NCBI RefSeq assembly: GCF_007859295.1
Contig: NZ_VOHB01000002.1
Coordinates: 434,001 to 498,000, forward strand
DNA from: Planococcus sp. CPCC 101016
Lineage (GTDB): Bacteria; Bacillota; Bacilli; Bacillales_A; Planococcaceae
Length of the DNA stretch: 64,000 nucleotides
Direction of reading: 5' to 3'
A program made the position numbers and the translations under genes. The notes under the pieces were generated by a model. The model saw only the letters and a list, made by a program, of their open reading frames with translations. It was not told the DNA's origin and made no database searches. Below are positions 43,632 to 52,275 of this stretch, one piece after another (position 1 is the stretch's first letter; each line of letters begins with the position of its first letter).

Positions 43632-45502
43632 TGCTTAGCCGCGTAGCAAATTCTTTGTATTGGATGTCAAGAAATGTTGAAAGAGCTGAGAACAACGCCC
43701 GTATTTTGGATGTGCAATTATTGCAAATGATCGAAGCTGCTGATGAAGAATTGATCCGCGACGGTGATTGGAAGCTGATTTATGAAATTTGTGCTTCGAC
43801 AGAAACGATGGAGCAGATCAAAGCCATGCCCAGCTACCAGGAGGACCAGCTTGTCCATTACCTGGCTATGGAAGAAACCAACTTTAATTCTGTTGCAAGC
43901 TGTGTAAAAGTCGTTCGCGAAAATGCGAGAATCAGTAGAGACCATATTCCGGATGATTACTGGGAAGCCTGGAATCGCTGTTATTTAACTTTAAAAGAAA
44001 TAGACCATCAAAATTGCACCGTCAAGGAAATGCGTGAATTTCTTGAACAAGTCAAGCTGACATCATTGACCACTCAAGGAATCGTGGAGTCTTCTATGTC
44101 CCGGGGAGTGGCCTATCAAATTATTAAAATCGCTAAATGGCTGGAACGCGCTGAGAAAACAGCACGTATTCTAAATGTTGTTTGTGAACGTACAAGAGAG
44201 CGCGTATTCGAAGTTCAATCCGAAGATTATTATTATTGGTTGGCTGCGTTGCGAATGACAAATGGCTATAATGCTTACTTGAAAATGAATCCGCCGCAGA
44301 TGAATCCAAAGAAAGTGCTGACATTCCTAATTGCCAATACAAATTTTCCGCGTTCAATCCGTTATTGCCTCACTCATGTCCGCCGGGCGATTGATGAGCT
44401 GGAAGGCGGGAAAATTTCTCATTATTCGTGGGAGCTTTATGCAAAGCTCGATCAGTTGCAGGAGGAGTTTGAAGAAATTAATATAGACGAGCTGAACTCA
44501 GATGAAATTATGGACTTTCTAAATGATTTCCAAAATGGCTGCAATGAAGTCGGACAAGTTTTTTCAAAAACCTATTACTTAAGTGATTCTGAGACAAAAC
44601 CGATGGAGTCCAGCCAATCACAGAGCATGGGCACGAAAGGAATAACTTCAATGAAATATAAAGTAGAGCATACAAACGTATTTGAATATGAAACTATTGT
44701 AGATCAGAGCATGAACTCGATTCGTTTAAAGCCGAGAACTGATGAGTGCCAGCGGCTATTGTCTTATCGTGCAGAAATCACGCCGGCTTCGCTTACCAAA
44801 GAACATATTGATATTTGGGGCAATCACGTTGAAACTTTTTTCATTGCAGAGCACCATCAACATTTGGAAGTGAAGACAACGTCGATTGTCAGCATTCAAA
44901 AAAGTCCATTTATTCATCGAATTGATTATTCACCGGAAATGAGTGCTATTTTTCATTCGCAATTATTCGGAGAGCATTATCTGGCATTTTTAAGTAATAC
45001 CGCCTATACGTATTTGACAATTGATCAAATGAAGCAAATTGACCGAGAACTCGGAATCATGAAAAATCCGGTACAGTATGCGGTTGATGTGATGGAATAC
45101 ATCCATAATCATTTCACCTACGACGGCGAAACAACGACAGTCGATACGAAAGCGGAAGAATCTTTTGAGTTGAGAAAAGGGGTTTGCCAGGATATTACCC
45201 ACGTTATGCTTGGCATTCTGCGCAGTAAGCACATACCAGCCCGTTATGTCAGCGGCTATTTGTATGTCGGGGAAAATTCTGCACTTGTTGGTGATGCAGC
45301 AAGTCATGCGTGGGTGGAAGTGATGGTTCCCGGCATAGGCTGGGTGGGCTTGGATCCAACCAATAACGTCGAAGCGCTGGAAAATCATATACGAGTCGGC
45401 GTCGGAAGAGATTATAACGACGTCAGTCCGGTTCAGGGTGTCTACCGGGGCGGCAGCCAGTCGCTGGATGTCAAAGTCTCAGTCAGTTTGTTGGATCAAT
45501 AA
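43631..45502 (+). CDS. Alpha-E domain / transglutaminase-like fusion protein
   Basis: This 623-residue protein joins two parts that are usually separate genes. Residues 1-315 are the all-helical alpha-E (DUF403) domain, opening M-L-S-R-V-A-N-S-L-Y-W-M-S-R-N-V-E-R-A-E-N. A polar linker (S-E-T-K-P-M-E-S-S-Q-S-Q-S) follows. Residues 341-623 are a bacterial transglutaminase-like N-domain and core with the full triad Cys519 (K-G-V-C-Q-D), His559 (S-H-A-W-V) and Asp575 (G-L-D-P-T-N-N). The fused methionine at 341 (ATG 44651) has a weak AAAGGA before it, so a second product is possible. Known gene clusters of this type are thought to build or trim peptides; the substrate is unknown. Confidence 0.88.
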   Translation: MLSRVANSLYWMSRNVERAENNARILDVQLLQMIEAADEELIRDGDWKLIYEICASTETMEQIKAMPSYQEDQLVHYLAMEETNFNSVASCVKVVRENARISRDHIPDDYWEAWNRCYLTLKEIDHQNCTVKEMREFLEQVKLTSLTTQGIVESSMSRGVAYQIIKIAKWLERAEKTARILNVVCERTRERVFEVQSEDYYYWLAALRMTNGYNAYLKMNPPQMNPKKVLTFLIANTNFPRSIRYCLTHVRRAIDELEGGKISHYSWELYAKLDQLQEEFEEINIDELNSDEIMDFLNDFQNGCNEVGQVFSKTYYLSDSETKPMESSQSQSMGTKGITSMKYKVEHTNVFEYETIVDQSMNSIRLKPRTDECQRLLSYRAEITPASLTKEHIDIWGNHVETFFIAEHHQHLEVKTTSIVSIQKSPFIHRIDYSPEMSAIFHSQLFGEHYLAFLSNTAYTYLTIDQMKQIDRELGIMKNPVQYAVDVMEYIHNHFTYDGETTTVDTKAEESFELRKGVCQDITHVMLGILRSKHIPARYVSGYLYVGENSALVGDAASHAWVEVMVPGIGWVGLDPTNNVEALENHIRVGVGRDYNDVSPVQGVYRGGSQSLDVKVSVSLLDQ

Positions 45503-45647
45503 AAGAGGATTCACTCAAAAAAGGCATCTTCAGTCCATAGCAGCCGTTGAAATGGGATAAATCTTAATAATCGTTTAACGGCAGAATTTTCTAATCCGTG
45601 CGATAATAGGAGAACCTGAAATTTTTGAACGGAGATGGAGAGCAATT

Positions 45648-47093
45648 ATGAACAATAAAAAGTTTAATGAGTACGGAATAAGTGAACCAATCGTAAAAGC
45701 CCTTGAAGGACTAGGCTATACAGAACCGACAGAAGTGCAAAGAAAAGTCATTCCTGTCGCCCTGTCAAAGACTGACTTAACAGTAAAGTCCCAAACAGGA
45801 AGCGGAAAAACAGCCGCTTTCGGGATTCCAATCTGTGAGTTGGTTGATTGGGAGGAAAACAAACCTCAAGCGTTAATCTTGACGCCTACACGTGAATTGG
45901 CGGATCAGGTAAAAGAAGACTTAACAAATATTGGCCGCTTTAAACGCATCAAAGCAGCGGCAGTCTATGGGAAGCAGCCTTTTGCCTACCAACAAGCTGA
46001 ATTAAAGCAGAAATGCCATGTTGTAGTCGGAACACCGGGTCGTGTGTTTGACCATATCGAACGCGGTACACTGAATCTGGAGCGAATCGAGTACTTGGTT
46101 CTCGACGAAGCGGATGAAATGTTGAATATGGGCTTTGTGGAACAGGTTGAATCGATTATTAATAAGTTGCCGAAGCAGCGTACGACTATGCTGTTTTCAG
46201 CAACTTTGCCTGAAAATGTAGAAAACTTGCAGAAAAAGTATATGATCGACCCTCAACATATTGAAATTGCCTCAACAGAAAATTTGACAGCTCAAATCGA
46301 TCATACCTTGTTTGTTGTAGCTGAACAGAAAAAGTTCTCCTTATTGCGTGACGTGACGATTATTGAGAATCCGGATAGCTGTATTATTTTCTGCCGGACA
46401 AAAGACAATGTCGATTTTGTCATGGAACAATTGGAAAAGCATTATTATACCTGTGATAAATTACACGGCGGAATGCTGCAGGAAGACCGTACTGCGGTCA
46501 TGAACGACTTTAAACGTGGAGAATTCCGCTACTTGGTAGCGACGGATGTTGCGGCCCGAGGAATTGATATTGACAGTATTACGCATGTTATCAACTACGA
46601 TCTGCCGATGGAAAAAGAAAGTTATGTGCATCGTGCCGGCCGTACAGGACGCGCTGGAAAAACAGGAAAAGCGATTTCGTTCGTTACGCCAAACGAAGAC
46701 AAGTTTTTAACAGAAATTGAAGACTATATCGGGTTTGAAATTCCGCGCAGAACTGCTCCTTCAATCACTGAGGTTGAAGAAGCGATGCCGGACTTTACAG
46801 AAAAACTTGAAAGCCGTCCGAAATTGAAGAGAAATAAAAATGAGCAAGTTAATAAAGATATTCTTAAGCTATACTTTAACGGAGGCAAGAAAAAGAAGCT
46901 CCGTGCTTTTGATTTCGTCGGAACTTTGACAAGTATTCCTGGCGTAACGGCTGAAGACATCGGAATCATCAAAATTCAGGATACGGTTACCTACATTGAT
47001 ATTCTAAATGGCAAAGGTCCTATGGTTCTGAAAGCGATGAAAGATAAAACTGTAAAAGGAAAGATCTTGAAAGTGCATAAAGCCAATAAATAA
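45648..47093 (+). CDS. dbpA: DEAD-box RNA helicase DbpA (YxiN type)
   Basis: This 481-residue ATP-dependent RNA helicase acts in 50S ribosome assembly, guided to 23S rRNA hairpin 92. Motifs are the Q-motif with T-E-P-T-E-V-Q near residue 26, Walker A S-Q-T-G-S-G-K-T near 47, P-T-R-E-L-A, D-E-A-D near 151, S-A-T near 182 and H-R-A-G-R-T-G-R near 330. The C-terminal RRM-like domain (about 400-481; [19 protein letters not shown]) matches DbpA/YxiN. Monocistronic with its own terminator. Confidence 0.94.
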   Translation: MNNKKFNEYGISEPIVKALEGLGYTEPTEVQRKVIPVALSKTDLTVKSQTGSGKTAAFGIPICELVDWEENKPQALILTPTRELADQVKEDLTNIGRFKRIKAAAVYGKQPFAYQQAELKQKCHVVVGTPGRVFDHIERGTLNLERIEYLVLDEADEMLNMGFVEQVESIINKLPKQRTTMLFSATLPENVENLQKKYMIDPQHIEIASTENLTAQIDHTLFVVAEQKKFSLLRDVTIIENPDSCIIFCRTKDNVDFVMEQLEKHYYTCDKLHGGMLQEDRTAVMNDFKRGEFRYLVATDVAARGIDIDSITHVINYDLPMEKESYVHRAGRTGRAGKTGKAISFVTPNEDKFLTEIEDYIGFEIPRRTAPSITEVEEAMPDFTEKLESRPKLKRNKNEQVNKDILKLYFNGGKKKKLRAFDFVGTLTSIPGVTAEDIGIIKIQDTVTYIDILNGKGPMVLKAMKDKTVKGKILKVHKANK

Positions 47094-47100
47094 TAGGAAG

Positions 47101-47133
47101 AACGTACGCTGGTTAATAGCGTACGTTTTTTTA
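47101..47133 (+). terminator. Terminator after dbpA
   Basis: AACGTACGCT (47101-47110) pairs with AGCGTACGTT (47118-47127), then TTTTTT. Confidence 0.92.
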
Positions 47134-47274
47134 TTTCCCTGGAAATTCAGATGGATGAATCATAAGGAATGGTTTGAAAGTCTTTTATTTTACCATTTTT
47201 TAGGTTTTAAAAAGAGTCTAATTAATACTTATGTCACAAAATGAAGCGGTATTGTAATGAAACATGCTCTTTAT

Positions 47275-47291
47275 TGTTACGCCCCTGTAAT
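47275..47291 (+). promoter_or_regulatory. WalR box
   Basis: TGTTAC, 5 bases, TGTAAT is an exact match to the WalR (YycF) direct-repeat consensus TGTWAH-N5-TGTWAH. It lies 50 bases before a LysM/3D cell-wall protein of the YocH kind, a known WalR target class. Confidence 0.75.
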
Positions 47292-47341
47292 ATTCCCGTG
47301 CTATTTTAATTGTACTTAGAAAAAGCAAAGGGGATAGCAGA

Positions 47342-47908
47342 TTGAAAAAACTATTGGCAGTCTTGAGTTTTGCACTGATTTTATTCCTAGGCACTTCGAT
47401 TGAAAGTTCAGCAGCATCAACTGTATACACAGTAAAAAGCGGGGATACCTTATATAAGATTTCACAAACGCAAAAAGTATCGGTCAGCAATTTAAAAACT
47501 TGGAACGGCTTAAAGTCAAATACAATTTACCCGAAACAAAAGCTTCAATTGAAAAAAACAACTGCTAAGCCAGTTTCCAAAAAAACCACTCCTTCCCGTT
47601 CTACAAGCGGATCGGTAGCTAAAGAATTCACAGTAAGTGCAACGGCTTATACGGCCTATTGCAAAGGATGTTCAGGAATTACAAGAACAGGACTTAACTT
47701 AAAGAAAAATCCTGGATTGAAAGTCATAGCAGTAGATCCGAAAGTCATTCCACTTGGAACGAAAGTTCATGTTGAAGGTTATGGCTACGCAGTCGCTGGA
47801 GACACAGGCGGTGCCATTAAAGGAAATAAAATAGATGTTTTTATTCCGACCCAAAGCAAAGCGCTTAAGTGGGGACGCAAAAACGTAAAAATAAAAATAC
47901 TAAACTAA
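47342..47908 (+). CDS. Secreted LysM and 3D-domain cell-wall protein (YocH-like)
   Basis: This 188-residue protein has a signal peptide (cleavage about S-S-A-A-S at 24), one LysM domain at 29-72 (Y-T-V-K-S-G-D-T-L-Y-K-I-S) that binds peptidoglycan, a Thr/Ser/Lys linker and a C-terminal 3D domain at about 100-186. The 3D domain has its three aspartates in I-A-V-D-P-K-V-I-P-L-G-T, A-G-D-T-G-G and K-I-D-V-F-I-P-T, related to lytic transglycosylases. B. subtilis YocH has the same architecture. The start is TTG at 47342 with AAAGGGG upstream. A WalR box suggests control by the WalKR cell-wall system. Confidence 0.9.
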   Translation: MKKLLAVLSFALILFLGTSIESSAASTVYTVKSGDTLYKISQTQKVSVSNLKTWNGLKSNTIYPKQKLQLKKTTAKPVSKKTTPSRSTSGSVAKEFTVSATAYTAYCKGCSGITRTGLNLKKNPGLKVIAVDPKVIPLGTKVHVEGYGYAVAGDTGGAIKGNKIDVFIPTQSKALKWGRKNVKIKILN

Positions 47909-47911
47909 GCG

Positions 47912-47947
47912 AAAAACCGGCTCATATTTATGAGGCGGTTTTTTTGT
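47912..47947 (+). terminator. Terminator after the LysM/3D gene
   Basis: AAAACCGGCTCAT pairs with ATGAGGCGGTTTT (one mismatch-like wobble) around a 4-base loop, followed by more T. Confidence 0.88.
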
Positions 47948-47999
47948 GTTCAGCTTTAATGCGTTTTTTTACTGCTGAGAACTATTTCGAAAGGAACAA

Positions 48000-48023
48000 G
48001 TTAAAAAGAGTGAAAGAGGGTAA
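48000..48023 (+). promoter_or_regulatory. Candidate SigB promoter of the crt operon
   Basis: GTTAAA (48000-48005), 12 bases, GGGTAA (48018-48023). It is weaker than the catalase match. Staphyloxanthin genes of S. aureus are sigma-B dependent, which makes the site worth testing. Two TATAAT boxes (48058-48063, 48069-48074) without good -35 boxes also lie before the gene. Confidence 0.4.
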
Positions 48024-48116
48024 ATTCAAATAAATAGTCTTTTATAACCTTAGGCGGTATAATATTTGTATAATTAATGTAGAATGTTAGGGCGATTTGA
48101 AATGGAGGCATCTGTT

Positions 48117-49643
48117 ATGTCGGAGAAGATGATTGTGATAGGGGCCGGACCGGGTGGCTTAGCTGCCGCAATGTTATTGGCCAGTAAAGGGTACCAGGTG
48201 GATGTCTATGAAAAACAGCCATGGGTAGGGGGCAGAAATGCAGAACTGCGACTTGGTGATTTTACTTTTGATACAGGTCCGACTTTTTTGAGTATGCTTC
48301 ATTTAGTAGAAGAGCTTTTTGAAGCGACAGGCCGTAATTTAAAAGATTATATGAATGCTATTGAACTAGATCCCATGTATGAGTTGATTTTTGAAGACCA
48401 AAATCTGGTGATGACACGCAATAATCAGGAAATGAAAAAACAGATCAATGAAAATTTTAAAGGTGATGGCGACGGCTACGAGCGTTTTATGAAAGAAACC
48501 GGAAAGAAATTAGAAGCCCTATCACCCATGCTTCAATCGAAAATGGACAGCTATTTTGGCATGGTCCATCCGAAAGTCTTAAAGGCATTGCCAGAACTTG
48601 AAGTGAATAAAACTTTATATGATGTTTTGTCCCGTTATTTCAAAGATGAGCGGCTTAAAATGGCTTTTGCCTTTCAGTCCAAATACTTAGGCATGTCCCC
48701 ATGGGAATGTCCAGGTGCTTTTTCCATACTTTCTTATATGGAGCATGCTTATGGCATTTATCATCCGATCGGAGGAGTTAATCAATTATCGCAAGCAATG
48801 GCAAAGGTTGTAGAAGAACTCGGCGGTAAAATCCACACCAGTACAGGTGTGAAGAAATTATGGATTGAAAATCGCAAAGTAAAAGGCGTGGACCTTGAAA
48901 ATGGGCAGCGTGAAGCAGCAGACGAGGTAATTATCAACGGTGATTTTGCCCATGCCATGAATAATTTGGTGGAGCCAGGAATCCTAAAAAAATACACGCC
49001 GGAAAAGTTGGCAAAGAAAAAATATTCCTGCTCAACGTTCATGCTTTACTTGGGTCTTGATAAAAAATATGACCTTTCTCACCACACCATCGTATTCGCA
49101 AAAGATTATAAAAAAAATGTAGAAGAGATGACAAAATCACGCATTCTCTCTGCAGATCCTTCCATTTATGTGCAAAATGCCAGCGTGACCGATCCGACCT
49201 TGGCGCCGGAAGGGAAATCAGCGCTATACATTCTAGCACCAGTTCCCAATAACTTCAGTGAAATCGGTTGGGAAAAAGAACAGCATGCATTCCGTGAATT
49301 GGTATTGGATATTATAGAAGAAAAGACAGAATTCAAAAATTTGCGGGACCATATTGAAGTTGAAAAAATGTTGACCCCAATGGGATGGCAGGAAGATTAT
49401 TCAGTTTATGAGGGAGCAACTTTCAATCTCGGACATCAATTAACGCAAATGATGGTGTTCCGTCCCCACAACAAATTTGAAGAATTAAGAAACTGCTGGT
49501 TGGTTGGAGGAGGCACTCATCCAGGTAGCGGATTGCCGACGATTCTGGAGTCTGCCCGCATTACCGCCAACGGCATTCTTAAGCAGCATGGCAAAGAAGG
49601 AATCCCGATTCTGCCTCTCCCAGCACTGGAGGGGTTTGCATGA
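48117..49643 (+). CDS. CrtN-family carotenoid oxidoreductase (third paralogue type)
   Basis: This 508-residue FAD enzyme belongs to the phytoene/dehydrosqualene desaturase family. The FAD motif G-A-G-P-G-G-L-A-A-A is at 8-17, G-G-R-N near 38, and the C-terminal FAD/hydrophobic block V-G-G-G-T-H-P-G-S-G-L-P-T-I-L-E-S-A near 465. It is neither the closest match to S. aureus CrtN (next gene) nor to CrtP (52252), so it fits the extra CrtN-type enzyme (CrtNc-like) seen in other C30 producers, probably acting on the end group. Two in-frame ATGs upstream are rejected because GGAGG points to 48117. It overlaps the next gene by ATGA. Confidence 0.82.
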   Translation: MSEKMIVIGAGPGGLAAAMLLASKGYQVDVYEKQPWVGGRNAELRLGDFTFDTGPTFLSMLHLVEELFEATGRNLKDYMNAIELDPMYELIFEDQNLVMTRNNQEMKKQINENFKGDGDGYERFMKETGKKLEALSPMLQSKMDSYFGMVHPKVLKALPELEVNKTLYDVLSRYFKDERLKMAFAFQSKYLGMSPWECPGAFSILSYMEHAYGIYHPIGGVNQLSQAMAKVVEELGGKIHTSTGVKKLWIENRKVKGVDLENGQREAADEVIINGDFAHAMNNLVEPGILKKYTPEKLAKKKYSCSTFMLYLGLDKKYDLSHHTIVFAKDYKKNVEEMTKSRILSADPSIYVQNASVTDPTLAPEGKSALYILAPVPNNFSEIGWEKEQHAFRELVLDIIEEKTEFKNLRDHIEVEKMLTPMGWQEDYSVYEGATFNLGHQLTQMMVFRPHNKFEELRNCWLVGGGTHPGSGLPTILESARITANGILKQHGKEGIPILPLPALEGFA

Positions 49644-51097
49644 AAATTGCTATGATTGGTGGCGGCGTCGGGGGAATGATGGGCGCATTGTATTTAACGA
49701 ATATGGGGTTTGAAGTCACGATTTTTGAAAAAGAGGAAAAGCTTGGAGGCCGTTTAACTTTTGTTGAAAGGGATGGCTTTAAAGTCGATCAAGGACCTAC
49801 AATTGTCTTATTGCCTGAAATGTTTCAAGAGCTCCTTCAACAGGCAGGGATTCCAGAAGAAGAAATCGAATTATTACTATGTGACCCACTTTATTCCATT
49901 CGTTTTCCGGATGGCACTGTCTATACCAAATATCCTGATATCAATCGTCAACTGGAAGAGATTAAAAATGTCTTTCCTGATGAAAAAGAAGGGTTTCTTC
50001 GGTATATTTCAGATGGGCGCAAGCGTTTTGAAATCGGAAAATCATCATTCTTAGAGCATTCATTTATCAATAAATCCGATTTTTTTACAGCCCAAAATAT
50101 AAAAAAATTAATGAAGTTAAAGCCGCAGCAGTCTGTCAAAAAAATGACGTCAAATTATTTCCGGGATGAGCGGCTGCAATTAGCTTACTCCCTCCAGTCC
50201 TTGTATATCGGTGGAGATCCATTCCGTGCCCCCGCAATGTATTCACTTGTCCCTTTCAGTGAGCACGAACATGGAGTATATTATTTGAAAGGCGGCTACG
50301 GAAGTCTTATTCCAGTGTTGGAAAAAGCGCTGCGGTCACGAAACAACTTGACAATTAAAAAGAATTGCACGGTTAAACAGATTGTAACAGAAGATAAAAA
50401 AGCCAAAGGGATTGAAACAGCAGAAGGTTTTGAAGCATTTGATGCGATTGTTTACAACGGCGATTTTCCTGGAATTGAAAAAGTATTGCCTGAACAGAAA
50501 AAACGAAGTTATACGGCCTCTTCAGGATGTGTCTTACTGTATTTTGGTTTGAACAAAGTATACGAAGAAGGAAATGTCCATCAATTTTTTATTGGCGATA
50601 GTTACGAAGATCATATGGACGACGTATTTGTAAAGAAACGGAAGACCGAAAATCCGGCGATCTATACGTTCCACCCATCTAAGATAGATGATTCACTGGC
50701 TCCTGAAGGCAAGGGGGTTCTGTATGTATTAGTTCCAGTGCCGTCCGGGACGGACATCGACTGGGCGAGTGATACAGCTTGGATCGATCGAATCATTGAT
50801 CGCATGGAAGAATTGGCTTTTCCGGATCTCAGGGAAGCAGTCGAATGGATGGAAGTCCGTACGCCTTCAGAAGCAGAAGCTTTCGGCCTGTTTAAAGGAG
50901 GCAGTTTCGGAATTGGTCCGACGCTGTTCCAATCAGGTGTTTTCCGTCCCCAAGTCAAACCATATAAAACGGATCGCTTGTATGCGGTTGGCGCTTCAGT
51001 CCATCCCGGAGGAGGCATACCGATTGTCATGCAAGGTGCAAAGCTGCTGGCAGAGCAAATCCAAGGCGATTTTGCAAAGGAAAGGGGCAGTGCATGA
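49640..51097 (+). CDS. crtN: 4,4'-diapophytoene (dehydrosqualene) desaturase
   Basis: This 485-residue FAD enzyme introduces double bonds into the C30 carotene made by CrtM. It has the FAD motif G-G-G-V-G-G-M-M-G-A at 7-16, G-G-R-L-T-F, V-D-Q-G-P-T-I-V-L-L-P near 50, and A-S-V-H-P-G-G-G-I-P-I-V near 452. From memory it aligns best with S. aureus CrtN (similar start K-I-A-x-I-G, G-P-T-I-V-x-x-P, Y-I-G-x-D-P). It overlaps both neighbours by 4 bases, so crtNc-crtN-crtM is a tight operon. Confidence 0.88.
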   Translation: MKIAMIGGGVGGMMGALYLTNMGFEVTIFEKEEKLGGRLTFVERDGFKVDQGPTIVLLPEMFQELLQQAGIPEEEIELLLCDPLYSIRFPDGTVYTKYPDINRQLEEIKNVFPDEKEGFLRYISDGRKRFEIGKSSFLEHSFINKSDFFTAQNIKKLMKLKPQQSVKKMTSNYFRDERLQLAYSLQSLYIGGDPFRAPAMYSLVPFSEHEHGVYYLKGGYGSLIPVLEKALRSRNNLTIKKNCTVKQIVTEDKKAKGIETAEGFEAFDAIVYNGDFPGIEKVLPEQKKRSYTASSGCVLLYFGLNKVYEEGNVHQFFIGDSYEDHMDDVFVKKRKTENPAIYTFHPSKIDDSLAPEGKGVLYVLVPVPSGTDIDWASDTAWIDRIIDRMEELAFPDLREAVEWMEVRTPSEAEAFGLFKGGSFGIGPTLFQSGVFRPQVKPYKTDRLYAVGASVHPGGGIPIVMQGAKLLAEQIQGDFAKERGSA

Positions 51098-51927
51098 TGA
51101 ATTTGAAAGATGCTTATACCTCCTGTGAAAAAGTCATCGCTACACATTCAAAAAGCTTTTACAAAGCATTCTCTTTGCTCCCTAAGGAAAAGCGGAAAGC
51201 TGTTTGGGCGGTTTATACGTTTTGCCGGACAGTAGACGATATTGTAGATGAAGGGCTTAATTCCGAAGAAGAACTTGAACAATTCAAAAACGATTTTGAA
51301 GATTTCTTAACCGGGGTCTATGATTCCGAAAACCCGACATGGGTAGCGTTGGCACATGTATTTGAAAATTATGATATGGATGTCGAGGCTTTTAGGGGAT
51401 TAATTACAGGACAGGAAATGGATTTGACCATCAATCGCTATCGCACGATGGAAGAACTGTTGAATTATAGTTACCACGTGGCCAGTACTGTTGGATTGAT
51501 GCTGCTGCCGATTTTGGCTCCAGGCAAAACGGGCATCCTAAAAGAAGGTGCAATATCGCTAGGTTACGCTATGCAAATAACCAATATTCTCCGTGACATC
51601 GGAGAGGATCTGAAATTGGGCAGAATCTATTTGCCCGAAGAAATCATGGGCAAATATGAATTGTGTGAAGACGAACTGCGTTCCGGAATTGTCACTCCGC
51701 AATTCATTGCGGTTTGGGAAGAGCTGGCATCAAAAGCCGAGTTCCATTACAAAAAAGCTTTTGAGACCATACAGGATTATCCGCTATCTTCACGGGTTCC
51801 TGTCAAAGGAGCAGCGCTTGTATATCGTGAAATTCTCGTTACTATTCGATCCAAGCAATACAATGTCTTCCGCGAAAAGCATTACGTACCGGAAGAATCG
51901 AAGCAAGCGATTTTGGCTTGTTTGTAA
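51094..51927 (+). CDS. crtM: Dehydrosqualene (4,4'-diapophytoene) synthase
   Basis: This 277-residue enzyme condenses two farnesyl diphosphates to dehydrosqualene, the first C30 carotenoid step. Both Mg-diphosphate motifs are present: D-D-I-V-D near residues 48-52 and N-I-L-R-D-I-G-E-D near 165-173. The flanking S-K-S-F-Y-x-A-F-S-L-L-P and G-R-I-Y-L-P blocks are family hallmarks. A C40 phytoene synthase is the alternative; the CrtN/CrtP/CrtQ neighbours favour C30. The start overlaps crtN by ATGA. The repeat at 51928 follows 3 bases after the stop. Confidence 0.93.
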   Translation: MMNLKDAYTSCEKVIATHSKSFYKAFSLLPKEKRKAVWAVYTFCRTVDDIVDEGLNSEEELEQFKNDFEDFLTGVYDSENPTWVALAHVFENYDMDVEAFRGLITGQEMDLTINRYRTMEELLNYSYHVASTVGLMLLPILAPGKTGILKEGAISLGYAMQITNILRDIGEDLKLGRIYLPEEIMGKYELCEDELRSGIVTPQFIAVWEELASKAEFHYKKAFETIQDYPLSSRVPVKGAALVYREILVTIRSKQYNVFREKHYVPEESKQAILACL

Positions 51928-52210
51928 ACCGAAAAGTGGAAGCAGCCATCTAGCCGCGACAAGCGCTGGAAGTCTTACTGGTAATGTTGCCCTTTGCCAT
52001 TGCCGGTAAGACTGAAGCGACTCGAGGGGCTGGCTGCTGGAGTCTGGACATCGAAAAGCGGAAGCGCCCATGTAGCTCTGCCGGGCATAAGACAGATCAG
52101 CGAAGTGGCATGTTTTAAGTCACGTAGCTGAGTTGGCTTATGCCCCAAAGAGCTGGGCGCTGGAGACTGGACAATGAAGAAAAGCGGAAGCGCCCATGTT
52201 GCTCTGATAA
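51928..52210 (-). repeat. Composite stop-adjacent repeat (type B + type A, minus orientation)
   Basis: A type-B unit (about 51931-52050), a type-A unit (about 52052-52173) and a partial third unit (52176-52210) follow the crtM stop after 3 bases. Each unit starts GAAAAGTGGAAGC or GAAAAGCGGAAGC. AGTCTTACTGG pairs with CCGGTAAGACT in the B unit, and GGCATAAG with CTTATGCC in the A unit. Confidence 0.85.
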
Positions 52211-52237
52211 GCTTAATTGATATATATCCTTAATTGT

Positions 52238-52275
52238 AAAAGACACTTCCATCACGATGATGGAAGTGTCTTTTT
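52238..52275. terminator. Bidirectional terminator between the two crt operons
   Basis: AAAGACACTTCCATCA and its mirror form a 16-bp stem with a 3-base loop and T-runs on both strands. The crtP stop codon (52252-52254) lies inside the stem. Confidence 0.9.
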
